Below the pieces are notes generated by a model. The model saw only the letters and a list, made by a program, of their open reading frames with translations. It was not told the origin of the DNA and ran no database searches. A stretch of 64,000 bases of DNA from an uncultured Agathobacter sp. GTDB taxonomy: Bacteria > Bacillota > Clostridia > Lachnospirales > Lachnospiraceae. A program made the translations under genes and the position numbers. Position 1 is the first letter of the stretch. Each line of letters opens with the position of its first letter. Below, piece after piece: positions 7,495 to 14,726 of this stretch. The stretch is taken from the NCBI GenBank assembly GCA_910587655.1, contig CAJUND010000003.1, forward strand, positions 124,001 to 188,000. Direction: 5' to 3'.

Positions 7495-8469
7495 TTACTT
7501 CCTGCATACAGGTCTTACATATTTGAAAAAACGCCTGCAGTCGTGGTAAAAATAGAATACCCTTTCCGGTGTCAGATTCAATTCATATCCGCTGGCACCG
7601 TAATCAAATTCTTTCATTGCAGCTTCAATTTTTGCCTCTACGCTCTGGCTTTCCGTTTCAAAATCAAACGGACCGTGCTCAAAGACAATGTACTCACCTT
7701 CAGGCACATCCATCAGCTGCATCTGCTTTGGAACTTCCCCGTCATAATCAGCCGGCAGCCTTACGCCGTAAGCTTCTGCAAGCGGGATTCCCCAGCTGCA
7801 GATTCGTCCTGCCGGTTCATTAATCCATGCCATAAGCTGTCCGCTGCCTGCATTTTCCTCGCTGCCTCCGGTATCATCCAGTTTGCCTTTCATACTGTCC
7901 AGCAAACCGCAGACTGTCTCACAGTCCTGCCCCGGAATCTGCGCCTGCTTCTGCCAGAAATCCCAGTAACCGATACTTTCATAATTTCTGATGTGTAAAA
8001 ACTTATGCGCGGGTATTTTTACAAAATATGTTTTTACCTCACCATTACTCTGCTTTTGATTCATGTCCTTCATCTCTCCTTCCATCAGATAACAGTCAAA
8101 AGGTCTGATGATTGTTCTAAGGACTACTGGCACAGGATTCATCCGGTATTCGGCGGGCGTAATTCCGTAGGTATCTTTGAAAGCCCTGGAAAACGCTTCA
8201 TTTGATGAGAAACCGTATTTTACAGCAATGCTCATAATGCCATGATCACTGTCCCTCAGCTCCTTCAGGGCAAATGCCAGCTTTCTGAATCTGATGTAAT
8301 CCCTGAGCTTCATACCGGATATTTCACTGAATTTCCTGGATGTGTAATACTCGGAATATCCCAGCCTGCGGGATAACGCCGACAGCGTCAGCTTCTCATC
8401 TTCTTCCGCTTTAATACAGCTGTCAATCTGGTCTACTGCCAGCTGTACATACCGGCTCCACTCTGACAT
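7495..8469 (-). CDS. AraC-family regulator with GyrI-like effector domain
   Basis: 324 residues. The N-terminal 110 residues form two helix-turn-helix motifs of AraC type, including the signature GFSSNEAFSRAFKDTYGITPAEYR. The C-terminal half resembles the GyrI-like/SOUL effector-binding domain (QMQLMDVPEGEYIVFEHG, then ELNLTPERVFYFYHDCRRF), which binds small, often hydrophobic, ligands in regulators such as Rob and BmrR. A strong AAGGAGG precedes the ATG. No adjacent transporter or enzyme is obviously its target. Confidence 0.88.
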   Translation of the reverse strand: MSEWSRYVQLAVDQIDSCIKAEEDEKLTLSALSRRLGYSEYYTSRKFSEISGMKLRDYIRFRKLAFALKELRDSDHGIMSIAVKYGFSSNEAFSRAFKDTYGITPAEYRMNPVPVVLRTIIRPFDCYLMEGEMKDMNQKQSNGEVKTYFVKIPAHKFLHIRNYESIGYWDFWQKQAQIPGQDCETVCGLLDSMKGKLDDTGGSEENAGSGQLMAWINEPAGRICSWGIPLAEAYGVRLPADYDGEVPKQMQLMDVPEGEYIVFEHGPFDFETESQSVEAKIEAAMKEFDYGASGYELNLTPERVFYFYHDCRRFFKYVRPVCRK

Positions 8470-8585
8470 CCGTCTGCCTCCTTTTCAAATCATCTGGGGT
8501 TATTATACCGGTTTATTTTGCTGGTCTCCTGATTTCAGTTGCGATAAAACATATATTTTTTCATTTCTTATATTCATCTGTTGCC

Positions 8586-8959
8586 TTATCCCATAGCACG
8601 GAGTTCTTTTTCATCCAGATAATTTTTCGCAACAACCACCTCTTTCAATGTTGGCTGATTTCCAGCAAATGTTGTAAGCCCCATAAACTCTTTTTCAGCA
8701 TCTGCTCTTGTGTAAATAACCTACGCCGCAGTTGTTGCAAAATTTGCAACAACTGACTCTTTCACTAATTCACCTTCAGAAAAGATGTTTTTTATATGCC
8801 TTGAAACTGTCGATTTGTCTCTTTGAAATAATTCAGCCATCTGGTCAATGGATAACCATACGGTATCTTCGTCAAAAGTCGTTTCAATTTTTGCCAAACC
8901 ATCTTGTGTGTATAAATAATGATATTCGATTTCTGATTCATATTATCCTGATTATTCAC
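8586..8959 (-). pseudogene. Decayed RhuM-family gene
   Basis: A GTG at 8959 with an AGAGG site opens a RhuM-like N-terminus. The frame shifts after about a dozen codons to one reading YTQDGLAKIETTFDEDTVW, MAELFQRDKSTVSRHIKNIF and SVVANFATTAA, typical RhuM helix-turn-helix sequence. An in-frame stop follows, and then the text jumps to the C-terminal RhuM motif (QPTLKEVVVAKNYLDEKEL). The middle of the protein is therefore deleted. A 27-base palindrome (8729-8755) lies right at the deletion edge. No functional product is expected. Confidence 0.75.
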
Positions 8960-9058
8960 TTTTCTACCTCTTTTTGATAATTTACTTCTTCTTTCAATCG
9001 TTAATCACTTTCTTGATTTCATGAACCAGGGAACAATAAATGTTTTCAGCAAAAATAA

Positions 9059-9753
9059 TCATCTCAAATTATATAACTGAAATTCTGGAGAAATCCAAGT
9101 TGCAAAGGACATCGCAATATCACTATGGGCATATGTTCCTCCATATGTCCTGCTTTTGAGACAATACCAATGGCATTCATCTGTGTCATCCATTTTATCG
9201 GTGTCAACCCCCGCCTCATTTTTAACCACCTCGCACTGCACACTGTTAAAGCCTTTTCCAAATACGCCGATACAATACTCTCTAACGAACGCATTTCCTG
9301 CTCAGTAAAATAATTCTTTGCGGTGCTGACATCGCTTTTTAAAATTTTGCTTTTGCCTTCCAGTGCTGCTACCCATATGGTGAGTCCCATATGTGGTTTT
9401 TCTGCATCCACACGCTCATTATTCACCTTAAAACCAACAGCAATAATCATTTGAAGATTGTAATGATTTGTTTCACGCGTTACCTGACGTGAACCTTCGG
9501 TTTGAACTATTCGGAATTTCCGGATAGTTGAATCCTGCTCAAGTTCTGAATCTGTATATATCTTCTTGATATTCTCACTGATGGTACGTACATCCACATC
9601 ATATAATGTAGCCATCATCTTCTGTGTCAGCCATATATTCTCATCCTCATAACGCATTTCAATACTATCCTGCTGATCACCTGCAGAGGCAACATAGGTT
9701 AGATATTCCGCTGCGCTGGAACGGATGGTTATTTCATCTTTTTTCTTTGACAA
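9059..9753 (-). pseudogene. RhuM remnant fused to a frameshifted KilA-N fragment
   Basis: The best start is a TTG at 9753 behind AAGGAGG; the frame is open further upstream but without a ribosome site. It reads as RhuM through HYNLQMIIAVGFKVNNER and then jumps to VDAEKPHMGLT, a motif that lies more than a hundred residues later in intact RhuM. The ER at the join looks like a short shared sequence. After SIVSAYLEKA the reading frames alternate between pieces of a KilA-N domain: FNSVQCEVVKNEAG, then NAIGIVSKAG, then RTYGGTYAHSDIAMSFATW in the first frame again. The domain then stops early. Confidence 0.75.
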
Positions 9754-9766
9754 ATTAACTGCCTCC

Positions 9767-9847
9767 TTATATCCATCCACTTTCCCTGAATTTTTCAATG
9801 CGAGCTAAATTTCTTTCTGATGGTGTATCAACATATTTCTTATTCAT
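9767..9847 (-). CDS. Small ORF overlapping the dinD stop (26 aa)
   Basis: ATG at 9847 lies inside the end of dinD (GATGAATAA) and the frame reads MNKKYVDTPSERNLARIEKF and six more residues to TAA. Charged, helix-like and in good codon use, it could be a real coupled mini-protein or the stump of a longer gene cut off by the rearrangement that damaged the RhuM gene just downstream. No family recognised. Confidence 0.3.
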   Translation of the reverse strand: MNKKYVDTPSERNLARIEKFRESGWI

Positions 9848-10700
9848 CAAGCATCAATTTCCCCTCTTGGGCTTTTGCTTTCAAACGATCCATCTGCTCT
9901 TTTTCTATCTGTTGGATACTCTTTTCTGGAGTAGGTAAATCCTCAGGCATTGTTCCACCAATCTTTTCTATTGCAGTCCGCACCTCTCTCCCCACAGAAT
10001 AATGAACTGACGTTGCCGTTTTAGCATTATCAACCTCATCTTTTCGCAATTTTTCTTCGGTCTGGGATATACGAAACAGATTGGCAATCAATTCCGTACT
10101 CCCCATGTAATCAAGGATTTTCTGTCCAACTTCCAATCCCTTTTTTGTATGAATATCATCTACATCCAAACCACCATACAGTCCCATATAACCCGCATTT
10201 TGAAAAATTGCAAATTCCTCGTTTGTAATAACACCTGCTTTATGTGCTGTTTCTGCAAGCATTTGATTCCATTGCTTAATATCCCCACGCACAACAAGTC
10301 TTCGACTATCCTCGCTTAACTCATTAAAATGATCCGATACCTCTTGACGATACGTCTGAATTGCAAAATATGTCTGTCCCAAAGCAATCACTTCTTTTCG
10401 CGGGTCACCATTCTGGACAATCAAGTAACAAGCATATCTGGACAATTCATAATCCTTTACAGGCTTGTTTGTTGCTCCTGCTTCCACGATTTTGCTGACC
10501 TCAGCAAAATCGTAGAAAATATCATGTCCACTATTCTCACAAGCAATCATTGCTCTTTTTATTACACAAGCGAAATTTCTCCACTGAGTGTAATCTAAAG
10601 CAACCGCAAGTTCTCTTGCTCTCCAAAATTCTGAACCGTCCTCACGTATCTGTTTAATATCCTCAAATCGTTTATATTCTTCTGCAATCAGTTTCTTCAT
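9840..10700 (-). CDS. dinD: DNA damage-inducible protein D (DinD)
   Basis: 286 residues, full length. The N-terminus has the Bro-N-like layout of DinD (FEDIKQIREDGSEFWRAREL), followed by the family motifs CYLIVQNGDPRKEVIALGQTYFAIQTYRQE and NAGYMGLYGG. In E. coli DinD is SOS-induced and inhibits RecA-mediated strand exchange; here the gene sits in an accessory island with RhuM/KilA-N debris and an HNH gene, a common phage-related setting. I saw no convincing LexA box. The gene is AT-richer than the flanking housekeeping genes. Confidence 0.92.
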   Translation of the reverse strand: MKKLIAEEYKRFEDIKQIREDGSEFWRARELAVALDYTQWRNFACVIKRAMIACENSGHDIFYDFAEVSKIVEAGATNKPVKDYELSRYACYLIVQNGDPRKEVIALGQTYFAIQTYRQEVSDHFNELSEDSRRLVVRGDIKQWNQMLAETAHKAGVITNEEFAIFQNAGYMGLYGGLDVDDIHTKKGLEVGQKILDYMGSTELIANLFRISQTEEKLRKDEVDNAKTATSVHYSVGREVRTAIEKIGGTMPEDLPTPEKSIQQIEKEQMDRLKAKAQEGKLMLDE

Positions 10701-10762
10701 CTATAATCCTCCATAGTCATTCAGGGCCTTTCGTTTAAATAAGTTTTTCCTGCTTATAATGA

Positions 10763-12325
10763 CTAATTTTTAATTGTGCTATTACAATATGGATGAGCTA
10801 ATTGCGCATTATCAGAACTCCCCAACCCACCATCAACTTTCCTATTGATATGGTCAATACTAATAGAACTTTTATGTAATAATCCCCCACAAATAGCACA
10901 CTTAGGAGTATGTTTTAAAGCCTCTTTTATAAATGTCGCAGACTTTACTGCTCTAGAAAAAGTTGAACTTAATGCCTCTTCCTTTTCTAATGAGGCATCT
11001 TTTAAAATTCCACTGAATTTATCACTACTTTTAATTTGCTCCACCGTTTCCTTTACATTTTTTGTTTCAAGCAAAGACTCAACAGCCATTACATAAAAGT
11101 CTGCCACAAATGGATAAGCTTTCATTGATTCCCGCTTATTCCTTACGATTGCTTGTATTAAATAATCATAGTCTCTTATCAATGCTTCAAAAAGCTCGCG
11201 ACACTCTATAAACTTATCAAATCCTTTGCTTTCTTCCAAAACATTCATAAAATGTAACAACGCATAAAAAGATGTAGTTTTAAATCTACCATTTACTGAA
11301 TATAAATATATTGCAGGATGCAGACCCAAAGATGATGGATTTGAACTATTTATACGATAAAGTATTTTTCTACAGTTCTTCAAACATTGTACTGTCATTT
11401 CACCATCTACATCGTTAGCTTCGTATTTTTCTTTTACAAATTTATCAGAATTTACAATATTAACGAAATCCAAAACCAAGGATTGCGTTTGTGTGGAAGT
11501 AGATTTTCCGGCTAACGGCAAATCTAACGTTTTAATCGGATTTGTCAGTTTAGGTTCAAATAATAATGAATGAATTTCCTTAGCTACCATTTGAATCTCG
11601 ACTTGTTTTTCTATCGCTAAAAAAGACCAATATTTATGACCTATACCACTCCGCATTATTGCACGTGTAGCTACACCACTCGGTTTACGTCTCGATTTTA
11701 ATAATTTTAATTCTGTCTTATTAATAGAAACTGCTTGTTGATTAATCTTGAAAAATGATTGTTCAGCCCTTTCAGCATTACCGTCAACCCACTGTAATTG
11801 GAGCGGTATAGCTCCCAAAAATTTCGCTTTAGCTGCTATTTCTACTTTCACTTTTTCGGGATGATGGATAGCTAATTCATAATCTGAAAATAAACCCACT
11901 TTCTTTTTTATCAGATTCCTTGTTTTTTCCGCAATTTCAATTTCCTCATCAGGTATTCGTCCATCATAAAATTCTTTAGAAATTTTTCCATCACCATAAT
12001 CATCATTTACCCAAGCAGCTAATGCGCTTAAGCGATGGGATCCATCTATAACAAATGTAGAACTACTTGCATTTCTCCATAAAATTATTGCAGGGATTAA
12101 TTGTTGATCTATGAAACTTTCAACTAAGCTCACTATCTTATCAGAATCCCATTCATTTGTTTCTCTTTGAAAATCTGGTTTTCTTAAATTAGCAAAAAAG
12201 AATGAATCATATTTTAAATCTGTGATAGAAAGCGTACTGACATTTCTTGGAATTCCATTTGTATCTTCTTTATTATCAAAATCCTCTCTTGGAATAAGTG
12301 CATCAAGATTAACTGTTTGTGCCAT
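10763..12325 (-). CDS. DUF262-like (DGSHR) domain protein with C-terminal HNH endonuclease
   Basis: 520 residues from the ATG at 12325, fixed by GAGGAGG; the longer frame would start inside that ribosome site. The N-terminal domain carries PDFQRETNEWDSDKI, VESFIDQQLIPAIILW and FVIDGSHRLSAL, matching the ParB/DUF262-type fold with its DGxxR loop. The last 50 residues form an HNH nuclease: CAICGG, SIDHINRKVDGG, then DNAQLAHPYCNSTIKN. DUF262 fused to an HNH nuclease is the plan of GmrSD-like modification-dependent restriction enzymes, but here the nuclease is not the usual DUF1524 type. A defence role is inference. The coding sequence is conspicuously AT-rich. Confidence 0.75.
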   Translation of the reverse strand: MAQTVNLDALIPREDFDNKEDTNGIPRNVSTLSITDLKYDSFFFANLRKPDFQRETNEWDSDKIVSLVESFIDQQLIPAIILWRNASSSTFVIDGSHRLSALAAWVNDDYGDGKISKEFYDGRIPDEEIEIAEKTRNLIKKKVGLFSDYELAIHHPEKVKVEIAAKAKFLGAIPLQLQWVDGNAERAEQSFFKINQQAVSINKTELKLLKSRRKPSGVATRAIMRSGIGHKYWSFLAIEKQVEIQMVAKEIHSLLFEPKLTNPIKTLDLPLAGKSTSTQTQSLVLDFVNIVNSDKFVKEKYEANDVDGEMTVQCLKNCRKILYRINSSNPSSLGLHPAIYLYSVNGRFKTTSFYALLHFMNVLEESKGFDKFIECRELFEALIRDYDYLIQAIVRNKRESMKAYPFVADFYVMAVESLLETKNVKETVEQIKSSDKFSGILKDASLEKEEALSSTFSRAVKSATFIKEALKHTPKCAICGGLLHKSSISIDHINRKVDGGLGSSDNAQLAHPYCNSTIKN

Positions 12326-12421
12326 TCTTTTCCTCCTCTGTAACATTAAAACATCTTTTTTATTTTCACATTTGTAATTAGATCACCCTCGCAAAAATTC
12401 GGACTTTCGCTTTATAAGCAT

Positions 12422-12449
12422 CTTATATTTATATACTTGTATAAAACAA
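12422..12449 (-). promoter_or_regulatory. Possible promoter of the HNH gene
   Basis: Minus strand TTGTTT (12444-12449), 16-base spacer, TATAAG (12422-12427), about 100 bases before the start. The region is very AT-rich, so chance matches are likely; a TTTATA/TATAAA inverted repeat overlaps the spacer. Confidence 0.3.
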
Positions 12450-12556
12450 ATATTTTAGAGCAATGACTTTTTATATCTTTGTAAGAAAATTCCAATTTCC
12501 CCCTCCATCTTCTACAAACACAAAATACTTATAAAACTGCCTAAAACAAAGGATTT

Positions 12557-13789
12557 CTACATATGTTTCCTTTGTATTTCCACTACACATTCTGTGTGCC
12601 TCGTAAACGCAAAACAGTCAAACGGCACACACTCCTTCACCTCAAACCCGCGCTTCGTCAAATACTTCAAATCTGCCGCCAGCGAATCCGGTCCGCAGGA
12701 AACATAAACAACCCTCTTCGGCGCAAGCTTAACAAGCGACGCCAGAAATGCCTCGCTGCTCCCCGTGCGGGGAGGGTCCATAATAACCGCATCAGCCTTT
12801 TCCCCCCGCTCTGCCATTTCGGTCATAAACTCCCCGGCATCCGCATTGTAAAATTTGATATTATGGATGTCATTCCGTTTTGCATTTGTAATCGCGTCGC
12901 GTATGGCGTCCTTATTTAATTCCACACCCATGACTTCCTTTGCACGGGCAGCTGCAATCAGCCCGATTGTTCCGGTCCCGCAGTATGCGTCAATCACCCG
13001 TTCCCTGCCGGTCAGCCCGGCAAATTCAATTGCCTTACGGTATAAAAGCTCCGTCTGGGCAGGGTTTACCTGGTAAAAGGAATTTGGTGAAATCCGAAAT
13101 GTCAGCCCGCACAGCTCGTCCTCAATAAAGCCTTTGCCGTACACCGTAATATTCCGCCCGCCAAGCACCATACTCGTTTTTTTGTCATTCACATTAATCA
13201 CAACCGTACTGATATCAGGATGGTTTTTGCGCAGTGCCTTCACAAAATTATTTTTTGAAGGGAGAACCGGGGAAGCAAGTACCAGCACCACCATAATCTG
13301 TCCGCTGTGGTACCCTTTCCGGACAAGCACATGCCGCAGCAGCCCGTAGCCGCTGTCCTCATCATAAGTCTTAATCTTAAAGGAACGCAGCATCGCTTTC
13401 ACATCCCGGATAATCGCATCCGCCTCCTCATTTTCAATCAGGCACTGCTCAATATCCACAACATCATGCGATTTCTTTTCATATACACCTGCGACAATTT
13501 TTCCCCCGCGGACAATGCCAAACGCCGCCTGCACCTTATGCCGGTAATGGTACGGATTTTCCATTGCCACAATCGGTTTTACCCTGCAGTACGGCTCCAT
13601 CAGCCTGCGTATGTAAGCCTGCTTCTTCTGCAGCTGCTCCTCATACGGCATGCCCTGGTAATCACAGCCGCCGCACTTTTTTGCGTAAGGGCAGCCAGTG
13701 TCTCTTTTTTGATTCTGTGTTCCGGTTTCACGAAAATTTTTCTTTTTTTCTGCCCGGTTTTCTGTTCGTTTTACTGTTTTTTTCTCCAT
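12557..13789 (-). CDS. rlmD: 23S rRNA (uracil-C5)-methyltransferase, RlmD/RlmCD type
   Basis: 410 residues from the ATG at 13789 (CAGGAAT upstream; an ATG eight codons earlier has none). A basic N-terminal tail precedes the iron-sulfur cysteines CPYAKKCGGCDYQ. The SAM domain shows VIDAYCGTGTIGL, the MDPPRTG loop, and the catalytic YVSCGP cysteine followed by FDCFAFTRHTECV. This is the classic RumA/TrmA layout: methylation of uracil in 23S rRNA using SAM. Gram-positive members often modify two sites, so the exact position is not fixed by sequence. Confidence 0.93.
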   Translation of the reverse strand: MEKKTVKRTENRAEKKKNFRETGTQNQKRDTGCPYAKKCGGCDYQGMPYEEQLQKKQAYIRRLMEPYCRVKPIVAMENPYHYRHKVQAAFGIVRGGKIVAGVYEKKSHDVVDIEQCLIENEEADAIIRDVKAMLRSFKIKTYDEDSGYGLLRHVLVRKGYHSGQIMVVLVLASPVLPSKNNFVKALRKNHPDISTVVINVNDKKTSMVLGGRNITVYGKGFIEDELCGLTFRISPNSFYQVNPAQTELLYRKAIEFAGLTGRERVIDAYCGTGTIGLIAAARAKEVMGVELNKDAIRDAITNAKRNDIHNIKFYNADAGEFMTEMAERGEKADAVIMDPPRTGSSEAFLASLVKLAPKRVVYVSCGPDSLAADLKYLTKRGFEVKECVPFDCFAFTRHTECVVEIQRKHM

Positions 13790-13827
13790 CTTAATTCCTG
13801 TCTGCTGTATCATAGAAAATAAATTCA

Positions 13828-13847
13828 GCAGGGGGAATCCCCCCTGC
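13828..13847 (-). terminator. Terminator hairpin after the response-regulator operon
   Basis: GC-rich hairpin GCAGGGGG/CCCCCTGC with a short loop, downstream of the response regulator stop on the minus strand and followed by a T-rich stretch. It also separates that operon from rlmD. Confidence 0.7.
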
Positions 13848-13863
13848 CAGCTGCATCGTTTTG

Positions 13864-14715
13864 TTACTGTTTTTTCTTTGCAAGAACGTCCTCAATTGTC
13901 TGGAAAATGGTATCCAGGTTCGGCGGCTTCAGAAGGTATCCTGCCGGCTTTAATTCAAGAACTTCTTTGATATGTTCTTTATCCCGCATTCCTGTCAGAA
14001 ATACAACCGGAATATCCTTTGCCTCATCCACTTCCCGGATCATCTGCAAGGTCATTTTTCCATCGCACATCGGCATCTCATAATCCAGAAAAATTATATC
14101 CGGAATCCTCTTTCCAATTAAAGTAAGCGCCTTCATTCCGGAATTTGCGACCTGAACATCGTAACGGGACGCCAGCGCACTGCTTAAGGAACGAAGCTGT
14201 ATCTTGCTGTCATCCACCAGTAGCACTGATTTTCTTCCGCTATTTGCGGCCGGCTGCCCAATGGACTCCAGAAGTGCATCCACATCCGTCTCCTGGGAAT
14301 CATGATCCACAGCACCGCTGAAATTCCGGAGTACCTTCTGTGTGCCGCCTTCATATGTTTCCCCCATAAGCTCGCATGCTTCTTTCACAATCTGTTCATT
14401 ACTTACAGGTCTTGTCAGAACCCGAAACCGTGCCGTTCTTATGTATTCCGTAAAACGGGACTGCTCCGATTCCGTTCCAATACAGATTACCGGTGTACGC
14501 GCATAATTAAACTTTAATTCGCTCATAATCTGACCGCCCGCCTGGTCCATTCCAATGAGGCTTAAAATCACCAGATCCGGACCGTTCAGTTTTAGCATTC
14601 CCTTCACCATCTCAAGATTATCCACACAAACCTGCACATTAAAGTGCTGGTTTAACTCATTGTTGATGTCATGAAAAATTGTATTGAACCTGCCTATCAG
14701 CATTACTCTTTTCAT
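13864..14715 (-). CDS. Response regulator with two receiver-like domains
   Basis: 283 residues; the second of two adjacent ATGs (14715) has the better spacing from AGGAGG. The C-terminal receiver is complete: LLVDDSK acidic pair, phospho-acceptor aspartate in IIFLDYEMPMCDG, threonine in VFLTG and lysine in LLKPP. The N-terminal 120 residues also look like a receiver, but the expected aspartate position reads VILSLIG, so it is probably a non-phosphorylated pseudo-receiver. There is no DNA-binding or enzymatic output domain, so it likely acts by protein contact. It follows the hybrid kinase by 11 bases and is its probable partner. Confidence 0.85.
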   Translation of the reverse strand: MKRVMLIGRFNTIFHDINNELNQHFNVQVCVDNLEMVKGMLKLNGPDLVILSLIGMDQAGGQIMSELKFNYARTPVICIGTESEQSRFTEYIRTARFRVLTRPVSNEQIVKEACELMGETYEGGTQKVLRNFSGAVDHDSQETDVDALLESIGQPAANSGRKSVLLVDDSKIQLRSLSSALASRYDVQVANSGMKALTLIGKRIPDIIFLDYEMPMCDGKMTLQMIREVDEAKDIPVVFLTGMRDKEHIKEVLELKPAGYLLKPPNLDTIFQTIEDVLAKKKQ

Positions 14716-14726
14716 TATCATACCTC

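Noticed and set aside
9059..9241. Separate 60-residue gene with a KilA-N motif
   Set aside because: The KilA-N signal is split between two frames and joined to RhuM sequence, so it is decay rather than a small gene.
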